From positions 247,675-311,674 of the forward strand of contig NZ_RKQJ01000004.1 in the NCBI RefSeq assembly GCF_003814515.1: a DNA stretch of 64,000 nucleotides, given 5' to 3'. Numbering within the stretch: position 1 is the stretch's first letter; the number at the start of each line of letters is the position of its first letter. Below, piece after piece: positions 1 to 7,226 of the stretch. The notes below the pieces were generated by a model. That model was given only the letters and a program-made list of their open reading frames with translations, had not been told where the DNA came from and ran no database searches. Source of the DNA: Salinicoccus roseus. Its GTDB lineage: Bacteria > Bacillota > Bacilli > Staphylococcales > Salinicoccaceae. The position numbers were made by a program, and so were the translations under genes.

Positions 1-965
1 AATTTACAGAACAGATCACTCAGCTGGCACCAATGCTTGGAAATTACGCACAGCCGGTTCAAGGTGCACAGTCAGAACTTGAAAATGGAGCAGGCCAATT
101 AAATGAAGCCAGCACACAGCTTGTTGGCGGCGCTTCTGAATTGAATTCAGGTATTGTGCAAATGAACGGCGGTATCAGCGAGTTGAAAGCAGGCTCCAGC
201 GAAATGGCAGAAGCACTTACAGATGTTGACACCAGATTTAACGAGCTGCTTGCGGAAATAGAAGAACAGAATATTGTTTTCAGTGATGAGGGAGCAGAAG
301 CGATTGCAAGTCCTGTTAACCTGGATATTGAGTCCATGGTGGATACACAAAACTATGCGCAGAGTTTTGCACCGTTAGTTATTGCAGTCAGCCTGTATAT
401 CGGAGCTATTACATTTAATGTTGTATACCCGATGAATAAAATATTCGAAAATAAGAAAAATGTATTCAGCCAGTGGCTCAGCCGCGGTCTGCTGTTTTTA
501 TCTCACTCGGTAATCATTACAACTCTGCTGTATGCTACAATTGTCTGGATAATGCAGATTGAGATTGCCAGCCACTGGAGATTTTACTTTGCTATGCTTG
601 TATGGTCACTCGTTTCCATTTCCATTATAGGATTGCTGGTAATGATATTCGGCAACTTCGGCAAATTCCTCGGAATCGTACTGCTGATTGTACAGTTATC
701 ATCAAGCGGCGGAACTTTCCCGATAGAAACTGCAAACAATTTCTATCAAACGCTTTATGAATTCCTGCCGATGGCATTCGTCGTGTCTGGCTTTAAAGAT
801 GCGATTTTCGGCCAGGCATTTAACATGGAATTCAGCACAATAATGTATACCCTGATAGCAACAGCTACTGGTGCTTACCTGCTCGTATTGTTAGTATTAT
901 GGCTGAAAGATAAATTCCCTAAGTATGAAGAAAAAGCGAATAAAATGGCCAAATTTGAAAACTAA
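1..965 (+). CDS. YhgE/Pip-family membrane protein, C-terminal part (5' end outside window)
   Basis: The frame is open to the left edge, so the gene starts upstream and only about 320 C-terminal residues are visible. The first part has glycine-rich heptad repeats (patterns like GASELNSGI and GGISELKAGS), the coiled-coil type found between the membrane ends of YhgE/Pip proteins. About five hydrophobic segments follow, which is the ABC-2-like membrane end of the family. YhgE/Pip proteins are membrane proteins of unclear function, linked to phage infection and to export of cell-surface factors. A strong terminator follows directly. A second, shorter Pip-like gene lies at 2902-4050 with a TetR regulator. 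Confidence 0.8.
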   Translation, partial: FTEQITQLAPMLGNYAQPVQGAQSELENGAGQLNEASTQLVGGASELNSGIVQMNGGISELKAGSSEMAEALTDVDTRFNELLAEIEEQNIVFSDEGAEAIASPVNLDIESMVDTQNYAQSFAPLVIAVSLYIGAITFNVVYPMNKIFENKKNVFSQWLSRGLLFLSHSVIITTLLYATIVWIMQIEIASHWRFYFAMLVWSLVSISIIGLLVMIFGNFGKFLGIVLLIVQLSSSGGTFPIETANNFYQTLYEFLPMAFVVSGFKDAIFGQAFNMEFSTIMYTLIATATGAYLLVLLVLWLKDKFPKYEEKANKMAKFEN

Positions 966-971
966 AAGTTC

Positions 972-998
972 AGCCCGCTGACCGAGCGGGCTTTTTTT
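972..998 (+). terminator. Rho-independent terminator of the YhgE/Pip gene
   Basis: Perfect 8-bp stem AGCCCGCT/AGCGGGCT (972-979 and 985-992) with a 5-nt loop and a run of seven T, beginning 6 nt after the stop codon. Confidence 0.9.
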
Positions 999-1060
999 CT
1001 GCAAAAATTTTCCAGTAATGTACACCTACTGAGGATTGTATGATATGAGACGGAAACAAA

Positions 1061-1606
1061 TTGATGAAACTCAAGATTCCGGAGTTATTGTATGGAGGGG
1101 TTCTTCAAATAATGAACTATAACCCGAATAATGGACGTTTTTTATTAACTGTCCATTATTCGGGTTATAGTTCACTACTTCCAATTGATACTGCACTTAA
1201 TCAGCTCGAATTCTTTATTCAGCAAGATACAAAATCATGGAAACTCGACGAAAAAGTACCAAAATTGCCGCCAGTCGAAGAATTCAAAGGACCTGTTGGA
1301 CGTTATCAAACTGTTTTAGAAATTATAGAAGACAGAAATCCCACAGTCAGAGAACTACTTGGTTATCTCAACGCTGGAGGTGGACATTTAACACTCATTG
1401 GCACACCTGAAGAAATTGTCGATGAATTAGAAAGATGGATGAATGAAGGTGCTGCAGATGGATTTAACTTGATGCCTCCAACACTCCCAGGAAGTCTTGA
1501 AGGCTTTGTCGACTTAGTCATCCCGGAAATGCAAAAACGCGGTATTTTTAGAAGAGATTATAACGGTGAAACGTTTAGAGAAATGTTGGAACTCGATAAG
1601 TATTAA
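1061..1606 (+). pseudogene. Truncated NtaA/SnaA-type flavin-dependent monooxygenase (C-terminal remnant)
   Basis: The reading frame codes 181 residues. The last ~110 resemble the C-terminus of bacterial-luciferase-like monooxygenases of the nitrilotriacetate/alkanesulfonate type, with the typical stretch GTPEEIVDELERWMNEGAAD followed by GFNLMPP and a PEMQKRGIFR ending. Full-length members have about 430-450 residues and bind FMN with an N-terminal TIM barrel; that part is missing here. The frame's first residues lie inside a 24-bp perfect inverted repeat and show no family similarity, so I read the locus as a deletion remnant. No convincing ribosome-binding site precedes the ATG at 1061. Bases are AT-rich compared with the core genes. 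Confidence 0.7.
1113..1174. repeat. 24-bp perfect inverted repeat with 14-nt loop
   Basis: Arms at 1113-1136 and 1151-1174 are exact reverse complements, starting TGAACTATAACCCG. No T-run follows either arm, so this does not look like an ordinary terminator. It lies exactly where similarity to the truncated monooxygenase fades, suggesting it marks the deletion or rearrangement point. Confidence 0.85.
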
Positions 1607-1654
1607 GCTGAATGATTCATAGGTACACCTCAATTTTGCATTGTGTTTTTATAT

Positions 1655-1790
1655 TAAGGCTGGGACATAAATATCTCCAGAAAAAATAATAACTTTTGAG
1701 AACTTATGTCCCCGACCCCCAAGTGCGAAGTTATAAGGGCTGAATTGCTTACTAATATCCCGGTAAGCAAGGATGAAGTCAAAACTCACA
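1655..1790. repeat. Staphylococcal-type interspersed repeat (GGCTGGGACATAA family)
   Basis: The stretch begins AAGGCTGGGACATAA and contains the inverted pair GGGACATAA (1662-1670) and TTATGTCCC (1704-1712), then a GC-poor tail ending near GATGAAGTCAAAACTC. The motif CTGGGACATAA recurs between genes in many staphylococcal genomes, and I identify this one from memory of that motif. Its limits are approximate. There is no gene in 1607-1798. Confidence 0.5.
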
Positions 1791-1798
1791 AAAAAACA

Positions 1799-1981
1799 TT
1801 AACAGCTGAGACTCAGGTTTTCGCTTATATAAATTAATTTGTCTAGCTTATTTTGACAAACGAAATTTCTATAAATTTTTCCTGATTGATCAAACTCTTT
1901 AAGCTCCAGATGAACAACCTTTAGATACTGACCGCTCTGCCAGTTCTCTCTATTAAGATGATATAACTCAGATTCAATCAT
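1799..1981 (-). CDS. Small hypothetical protein (60 aa)
   Basis: Sixty codons, with a good ribosome-binding site (AAAGGAG, 8-9 nt before the ATG), which is the main reason to accept it. The product is mixed charged and hydrophobic with no signal peptide and no family I recognise. It lies between the interspersed repeat and the TetR gene in the AT-rich accessory segment and could be a remnant. Confidence 0.4.
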   Translation of the reverse strand: MIESELYHLNRENWQSGQYLKVVHLELKEFDQSGKIYRNFVCQNKLDKLIYISENLSLSC

Positions 1982-2043
1982 ATTAAAATCTCCTTTGAAA
2001 TATAAGCAGCATTTCCACTTAAAGATTCTTAGATTATTTCTAA

Positions 2044-2065
2044 CACACTACTTATGATAACTCTC
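2044..2065 (-). other. Candidate SCC-type attachment-site remnant
   Basis: Read on the minus strand this is GAGAGTTATCATAAGTAGTG followed by TG. It shares the TTATCATAAGTA core that I recall from SCC attachment sites, and it matches the 3' end of rlmH in this window (4137-4158) at 16 of 22 positions in the same orientation. Two direct copies, one at the rlmH end and one about 2.1 kb further, is the layout that SCC integration leaves. No ccr recombinase gene is present between them. Confidence 0.35.
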
Positions 2066-2118
2066 CCCTTATCATAGAGATGTGAGTTTCAAGCTCTACT
2101 TGATGGTTACAGTTGTGT

Positions 2119-2760
2119 TTAATTTACTATACCACTTGCTTTCAAAGGTCCTTTCGACGCCATATCGAATAATATCTCAGCTAACTCTTCAGGTGATTCC
2201 TGCACACCATTTGATAACCAATAACGGATGACACTCATGTATATAGATGCAACAATTTCTACCAGTAATTCTAGTTTAACTGTCAGTTTAGAGATATCGA
2301 GAAAAGTTTCTGCATTATTAAGAAATGTATCTGCAAAGACATTTTTCAAGTCTTTTTCAAAAGATGGATCACCGTTCGGACCCAATATTGCTTTTAATAA
2401 TTCTGAGTTCTTTTGAAAATATTCCAAAAGATGGATGATAAATGCAGGGGGATAACCTTTGAGTACAACTTGCTGCAATGCATTTACATCTCTTAGGGTT
2501 TGATTGAATGGCGGATTTTTACTGATATTTGTAATCTGAGTAAAAATTTCCTGCTCACATTGATTTATTAGATCATATTTATCCAGATAATGCAGATAGA
2601 ATGTACCCCGATTAATATTCGCCTTCTTCGCCAGTTCAGCTATTGTTATCTTGCTGAAGCTTTTTTCATTTAATAATGTATTAAAAGCATTTATTATTTC
2701 TTTTCTTGTTTTTATAATTCTGCGGTCTTCTGAATATTCCACTAAATTCACTCCAAACAA
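2119..2760 (-). CDS. TetR/AcrR-family transcriptional regulator
   Basis: A 213-residue protein whose first ~65 residues carry a TetR helix-turn-helix: the region around ITIAELAKKANINRGTFYLH is the classic recognition helix with the GTFYxHF-like signature. The remainder is an all-helical ligand or dimerisation domain of the kind found in regulators next to YhgE/Pip genes. It is divergent from the Pip-like gene at 2902, with an inverted repeat in the shared intergenic region, so it very likely represses that gene and itself. The ligand is unknown. Confidence 0.85.
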   Translation of the reverse strand: MFGVNLVEYSEDRRIIKTRKEIINAFNTLLNEKSFSKITIAELAKKANINRGTFYLHYLDKYDLINQCEQEIFTQITNISKNPPFNQTLRDVNALQQVVLKGYPPAFIIHLLEYFQKNSELLKAILGPNGDPSFEKDLKNVFADTFLNNAETFLDISKLTVKLELLVEIVASIYMSVIRYWLSNGVQESPEELAEILFDMASKGPLKASGIVN

Positions 2761-2787
2761 TTAAATAATGAACATCTACATTTAGTA

Positions 2788-2803
2788 TGTTGATAATTCA
2801 ACA
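2788..2803. promoter_or_regulatory. Probable TetR operator
   Basis: Inverted repeat TGTTGA-N4-TCAACA in the 2761-2901 intergenic region between the divergent TetR gene and Pip-like gene. A related half-site (TTGTTCAACA-like) occurs near 2822-2832. Placement fits autoregulation and control of the membrane gene. Confidence 0.5.
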
Positions 2804-2901
2804 ACATGAGCATTACTGGTCATTGTTCAACATTCAGTCTTAATATACAATGATAACAAGAGTTAATCAACACATTGTTTATTATAAAAGGAGGAATATC
2901 A

Positions 2902-4050
2902 GTGGGAAAAAATAAGTTTTTCATAGTAAGTTTTGTTGCTGTTGCTCTGCTGATGTTTATATTTGTAGCGGCACAAATTCCCGGGGCGCATCAGTCGCCA
3001 TCTGATCTGCCTGTTGCTATTGTTAATGAGGATAATGGTGATATGAGCGCTACAATCGTTGATACGATACAGGAACAATCCACTCAGAAGTCTGGTGGAG
3101 AAGCACAGACGATTGAATGGCAGGCATTTGATAATAAACAGGAAATGATGGCTGCGCTGGACAATCAAGAAGTGTATGGCGCATTACTGATTCCTGAAAA
3201 TTATTCTAATCAGTTTGCATCACTTCAATCAGAAAATCCAGCTTCACCAGTGATTGAAGCGTTTATCAGTGAAGGCTCCAATACAATGGTTGCAAATATT
3301 TTAAATCAGGCTTTCAACGGGATGCTTGGCCAGATGAATGGAATGATTAGTGAACAGATGCTTGGCCAGGTGGAAGAAGCCGGTGCCCCACTATCTGCTG
3401 AACAAGCACGCTTATTTACTAAACCTGTTCAGATGGAAATTACACAATTGCATGAGACTGGCGAAATGGGGAATGCACCACTGTCACTTTTCCAACCGAT
3501 ATGGATTGGCAGCCTGGCAGGAGCTGTACTGTTATTTTTAGCAGGCAAAGATAGAGTGTTTTCAACAGTAAAATCAAAATTTAAGTTCAGACTGACTCAA
3601 GTAATTATTGCAGTGATAATTGGATTCATCGCAGGATTCAGTTTACCTTGGTTTACGACATTTATGCTTGGATATGAGTATGAGAACTTCATAACATTAG
3701 CGTTATTCCTATCCATTACTAGTATGAGTTTTATACTGATGATACTTGCCACAATGACATGGATCGGTTTCGGAGGAATTGTCATCTTCGTACTCCTCCT
3801 ATTCTTTGGACTGCCAATACTTCAAATGGCCCCGGAAATGTTGCCTGAGTTTTATCGCGATTGGATTTATCCGTGGCTGCCAATGAGATTTATGCTCGAG
3901 GGTGTCCGTGATATACTGTTTTTCAACGAATCTGTCTGGAATAGCTCAACAACTGTTTTGGCATGGATATTCAGTATAGGTGCCATACTTCAGCTATCAA
4001 AAGTATGGCTTAGAAAAAATTCAGACAGTCAGAACGGCTCAACGTCATAA
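2902..4050 (+). CDS. Short YhgE/Pip-like membrane protein
   Basis: About 382 residues from the GTG at 2902, which has AAAGGAGG at the right distance; an in-frame ATG at 2875 lies upstream of that ribosome-binding site and is unlikely. An N-terminal membrane segment is followed by an extracellular domain typical of Pip (LPVAIVNEDNGD, then a WxxF and ALLIPENYS region). Five or six C-terminal membrane helices follow, ending near PWLPMRFMLEGVRDILFF. Usual YhgE proteins have 700-1000 residues with a long coiled-coil middle, which is absent here. Divergent TetR gene and operator suggest drug- or lipid-responsive control; the transported substrate is not known. Confidence 0.75.
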   Translation: MGKNKFFIVSFVAVALLMFIFVAAQIPGAHQSPSDLPVAIVNEDNGDMSATIVDTIQEQSTQKSGGEAQTIEWQAFDNKQEMMAALDNQEVYGALLIPENYSNQFASLQSENPASPVIEAFISEGSNTMVANILNQAFNGMLGQMNGMISEQMLGQVEEAGAPLSAEQARLFTKPVQMEITQLHETGEMGNAPLSLFQPIWIGSLAGAVLLFLAGKDRVFSTVKSKFKFRLTQVIIAVIIGFIAGFSLPWFTTFMLGYEYENFITLALFLSITSMSFILMILATMTWIGFGGIVIFVLLLFFGLPILQMAPEMLPEFYRDWIYPWLPMRFMLEGVRDILFFNESVWNSSTTVLAWIFSIGAILQLSKVWLRKNSDSQNGSTS

Positions 4051-4053
4051 AAT

Positions 4054-4111
4054 ATTACTCGAGAAAAAAGCTGATGGAATCAGAATCCCATCAGCTTTTT
4101 TCTCGAGTAAT
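4054..4111. terminator. Bidirectional terminator between the Pip-like gene and rlmH
   Basis: Perfect 24-bp stem (4054-4077 and 4088-4111) with a 10-nt loop. It contains AAAAAAGC on one side and GCTTTTTT on the other, so it can end transcripts arriving from either of the two convergent genes. Confidence 0.9.
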
Positions 4112-4136
4112 TCTCATACCGTATCACCTCATGATG

Positions 4137-4158
4137 CGAACTATTTATGGTAATTTTC
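4137..4158 (-). other. rlmH 3' end, position of the SCC attachment site (attB)
   Basis: On the minus strand the last codons and stop read GAAAATTACCATAAATAG and then TTCG. In staphylococci SCC elements insert here at a sequence of the type GAAGCTTATCATAAGTGA. This copy is diverged (ACCATAAATAG, stop TAG). See the similar sequence at 2044-2065. Confidence 0.5.
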
Positions 4159-4620
4159 ATTCCGGATGATCTTATTCACCCTGAATATCTGTTCAAGGAG
4201 CATGACTTTCATCATCTGATGTGGGTAGGTGAGGGCGCCGAAACTGATTGCCTGGTCGGAACGCCTGCGCACGGTTCCCCCAAGCCCATTGCTGCCGCCG
4301 ATGATGAATACGACATCACTCCTGCCGGTATTCATCCATTTCTGATATTCATCTGCGAGTCCTTCACTGGTAAACGCCTTGCCTTTTATTTCGAGTGTGA
4401 TGACATGCTGGTTGTCCTTGATTTTGGAAAGGATCTTTTCAGCTTCCTTCTCCTTGATGATTTCAATATCCTTTGCACTTGCATTGTTTGGTTCCTTCTC
4501 ATCCGGAATCTCGATGAGTTCGAGCTTTGCATAGCCGCTGATCCGCTTTCTATACTCCTCGACTGCCTGTTTCCAATACTTTTCTTTCAGTTTTCCAACA
4601 CTGATCAATGTGACTTTCAT
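4141..4620 (-). CDS. rlmH: 23S rRNA (pseudouridine-1915-N3)-methyltransferase RlmH
   Basis: A 159-residue SPOUT methyltransferase with the normal family length. It methylates pseudouridine 1915 in helix 69 of 23S rRNA using S-adenosylmethionine, late in 50S/70S assembly. The SAM-binding knot is visible as VVFIIGGSNGLG near residue 103 and the C-terminal ISFGALTYPHQMMKVMLLEQIFR. The ending NENYHK corresponds to the staphylococcal ending EAYHK, where SCC elements integrate. Transcribed away from oriC; convergent with the accessory Pip-like gene. Confidence 0.96.
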   Translation of the reverse strand: MKVTLISVGKLKEKYWKQAVEEYRKRISGYAKLELIEIPDEKEPNNASAKDIEIIKEKEAEKILSKIKDNQHVITLEIKGKAFTSEGLADEYQKWMNTGRSDVVFIIGGSNGLGGTVRRRSDQAISFGALTYPHQMMKVMLLEQIFRVNKIIRNENYHK

Positions 4621-4653
4621 TTCAAATCATCCTTTTGTACGAGCCATAATAAC

Positions 4654-4682
4654 TTGACTATAATTCTGAATTGTTAAATAAT
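4654..4682 (+). promoter_or_regulatory. Probable sigma-A promoter of the Api92-like gene
   Basis: TTGACT (4654-4659), 17-nt spacer, AATAAT (4677-4682), 42 nt before the ATG at 4725. Confidence 0.5.
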
Positions 4683-4724
4683 TAAAGTAACTTTATATCC
4701 ATAAAGTGAGATGGGAGTGATCAT

Positions 4725-5369
4725 ATGGCAAACACAACCTACAGTATACTGAAATTCCGAAGCCAGGACGATCTCCGTAAAATCGTCGACTACGCGATTA
4801 AAGATGGAAGGGACTTTGACTTCAATTCGATCGAACCCATACCTGACGCCTTGAAGGTGGAGCATATCCCCTATCAGGATGCAGCAATCGGTTCTTACTA
4901 TAATACCCTCGATAGGGAGGATCAGACGGCGCTTATTGAGAATCTTGAGGATAAGCACTACACGAACGTCGAGGATATCATTGAACAGGCTGCTGCCCAG
5001 GAGAAGGAACAGATACTGGTGGCGGAGGAACGCATCGACCTGGGCCAGAAATATTATGAGAATATCATGGAACATGGCTACCCTGATTTCTTCGAGTGGG
5101 CGAACGCGCACTGGAATACAAAGGGGAATGCGATAGATACTGTCGTTGACGAGGAAAAACTGGAGATTTCATTTTCGACCTCATCAAGTGCGGTTGAAGA
5201 CTTGATGAAGAATCTCTACGAGAAGACCGGCGTGCCTTTCGTCTACCAATATACCGATGACACATTCACTGTTTATGGTGAGATGTGCTGTGATGAAGAA
5301 GGAATCAGGAACAGTGAAATTGATGAAAAGTGGGTCAAAGACGTTTTTGCTGAAAGGACGGCTGGCTGA
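4725..5369 (+). CDS. Api92-like / YubB ferredoxin-fold domain protein
   Basis: 214 residues, start ATG in CATATGGC with a GGGAG ribosome-binding site. The central motif YPDFFEWANAHWNTKGNA is the hallmark of the Api92/YubB-like ferredoxin-fold family, found in phages, plasmids and some chromosomes and of unknown biochemical function. The beginning (YSILKFRS...) fits a first beta strand of the fold. The gene is head-on to replication, unlike its core neighbours, and sits between rlmH and a DnaA-box cluster, suggesting acquisition by transfer. No partner gene is adjacent. Confidence 0.7.
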   Translation: MANTTYSILKFRSQDDLRKIVDYAIKDGRDFDFNSIEPIPDALKVEHIPYQDAAIGSYYNTLDREDQTALIENLEDKHYTNVEDIIEQAAAQEKEQILVAEERIDLGQKYYENIMEHGYPDFFEWANAHWNTKGNAIDTVVDEEKLEISFSTSSSAVEDLMKNLYEKTGVPFVYQYTDDTFTVYGEMCCDEEGIRNSEIDEKWVKDVFAERTAG

Positions 5370-5375
5370 TCGGGC

Positions 5376-5651
5376 TTATCCACAATATCAAAGGTGAACT
5401 GCAGTGAAGTTATTCACAGTGGTTCATCTATTTTTATGCATGCATTTATAGTTATCCACAAGATTTCAACATATCCACGGATAATTACGCATAAATCATG
5501 CATATTACTTTTCTTTACTCATTATAATCACATAAATATAAATAAAACAGCCAGTTTTACACGACTGACTGCTTACTTATCCACAATTTTTATACTTTAC
5601 TAACATTTATGACTATTTATCCACAGAGTTTTCACACATTTATGTGGATAA
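5376..5651. other. DnaA-box cluster outside oriC
   Basis: The whole 286-bp gap between the Api92-like gene and walJ is a set of DnaA boxes. Perfect TTATCCACA occurs at 5376-5384, 5452-5460, 5577-5585 and 5617-5625, and its reverse complement at 5643-5651. Near matches are TTATTCACA at 5410-5418 and ATATCCACG at 5471-5479. The dnaA gene is 26 kb away. B. subtilis has oriC-proximal DnaA-box clusters that titrate DnaA, one of them (from memory) near yydA, the rlmH orthologue. A control site for initiation is my inference. Confidence 0.75.
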
Positions 5652-5655
5652 CTTT

Positions 5656-6453
5656 TTATATCTGATATATCTTCGTTGGTATGGCCTTATCAGTATCACT
5701 GATCGTTACATGGTTATCCGTATCGATATCATACTGGTTCAACACCTGTTCCACACTCATCTTTGCCAGTTCCTTTATATTGTTGTCTGTGCTCAGATGG
5801 CTGAGATATATGCGTTTTGTACGGTCGGTTATAACGTCACGCATGGCATGGGCAGCATCCTCGTTTGAAACGTGGCCGACGTCTGACAGTATCCTCTGCT
5901 TGGTCACCCATGGATATCTGCCCATCCTGAGCATATCGACATCATGGTTGCTTTCGAACACGAGACAGTCACTTTCCTTGATGATGCCCTTCATCTGGTC
6001 GGATACATAACCTGTATCCGTGATGATCGACAGCTTCCTGTTGTCTTTCATGAATGTATAGAATTGCGGATCGATGGCATCATGGGAGACGTTGAAGGAT
6101 TGTACATCCATGCCGAGCAGTTCCTTCTCCTCCAATGGATTGAAGTGGAACTTCTTGTCGCTGTGGACTTCTATGTCTTTGGCTTCTATACGCTGCCATG
6201 TCTTCTCATTGGCATAGATGGGGATGCCATAACGCTTCGAGATCACCTTGAGGCCTTTTATATGATCGCTGTGCTCATGGGTGATGAGGATGGCATCGAT
6301 GTTCTTCAGGGAAGTATCCAATGTGTTCAGCGACTCCTCTATACGTTTGCAGGAGAGGCCCACATCTATGAGCAGGCTGCCTTTTTCAGTTTCTATATAC
6401 GTGCTGTTCCCGGTGGAACCGCTGGCTAACACGCTCATCTTCATTACTGTCAC
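5656..6453 (-). CDS. walJ: Metallo-beta-lactamase-fold hydrolase WalJ (YycJ)
   Basis: 265 residues with the MBL metal-binding signature THEHSDH near residue 58 and later histidine/aspartate ligands in TDTGYV and FESNHD. WalJ is a cytoplasmic MBL-fold protein, probably a nuclease, implicated in coordinating cell division with DNA replication. It is last gene of the walRKHIJ operon and overlaps walI by 4 nt. Downstream is the DnaA-box cluster; no strong terminator hairpin is visible. Confidence 0.93.
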   Translation of the reverse strand: MTVMKMSVLASGSTGNSTYIETEKGSLLIDVGLSCKRIEESLNTLDTSLKNIDAILITHEHSDHIKGLKVISKRYGIPIYANEKTWQRIEAKDIEVHSDKKFHFNPLEEKELLGMDVQSFNVSHDAIDPQFYTFMKDNRKLSIITDTGYVSDQMKGIIKESDCLVFESNHDVDMLRMGRYPWVTKQRILSDVGHVSNEDAAHAMRDVITDRTKRIYLSHLSTDNNIKELAKMSVEQVLNQYDIDTDNHVTISDTDKAIPTKIYQI

Positions 6454-7226
6454 TCACTTTCGATAATATCTTCTGTTTCACTGATGGCATCGACATAAAT
6501 CATCTTTTCGACACCCTGGTCTGTAATCTTGAGCTCCCATTTCGGTCTTAAGAGCACCTGCTCATCATCGCTCAGGATGATGTAGTATCCGAGTCTTGCA
6601 TTCTCTATCACCGCTTCTCCGGATATCCTTTGGCGTCCATAGAGATCAGAGACCACCTGTCTTGGATTCCTGACGGCGATCGGGGAAGTATAGCTGTTCT
6701 CACGCAGATTGGTGATGTATCCCTGCTCATACTCCATGGCTTCAATGCCGTCTCCCCTGTATATCACACGTGCCCCTTCGTCGTTGAAGATGGGATATTC
6801 ACCGTAATATTGGTTGAAGAGCACAGAAGTGCCGTTACTCATTACATCATCATACTTGTAATTTCCGCCTCTGTAAACCTGTTCGTTCTTATGCCTTTGG
6901 AGGGCATCGACCCTCATCTCGGGTGGTTCGTCCCCGATGTCGAATTCCTCATGGATGATATGGCCGCTGTTGGTGATTTCTACCTCATCATCAGAAATTT
7001 CGTCGACTTCATTGAAGTCCAATTTTTCTCCAGCGAGTATATTCAGCTTTTCGGGCTGATGTTCAGGAAGCTGGCTCATATCAATATCCGTCTCTTCAAG
7101 CACCCCGGGAGTATTCTCAATCTCTTCGATGTCCTCCTGCTGCTTATTGTAGTACATCATCAGAAGGGCGACATTGATGAGCAGGAAGACAAGGATGTAT
7201 AACGACTTGGTCAGTTTCCAATCCAC
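6450..7226 (-). CDS. walI: WalK accessory regulator WalI (YycI)
   Basis: 258 residues with one N-terminal membrane anchor (SLYILVFLLINVALLMMYY) and an extracytoplasmic domain (YGEYPIFNDEGARVIYRGDG-like strand). WalI and WalH form a membrane complex with the kinase WalK and adjust its activity (inhibitory in B. subtilis, activating in S. aureus). The start is a GTG that overlaps the walH stop codon by one base, indicating translational coupling. Confidence 0.92.
   Translation of the reverse strand: MDWKLTKSLYILVFLLINVALLMMYYNKQQEDIEEIENTPGVLEETDIDMSQLPEHQPEKLNILAGEKLDFNEVDEISDDEVEITNSGHIIHEEFDIGDEPPEMRVDALQRHKNEQVYRGGNYKYDDVMSNGTSVLFNQYYGEYPIFNDEGARVIYRGDGIEAMEYEQGYITNLRENSYTSPIAVRNPRQVVSDLYGRQRISGEAVIENARLGYYIILSDDEQVLLRPKWELKITDQGVEKMIYVDAISETEDIIESE

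Noticed and set aside
1..4140. Complete SCC element
   Set aside because: No ccrA/B/C recombinase or mec-type genes are present; only att-like repeats and accessory genes, so I keep it as a remnant hypothesis.
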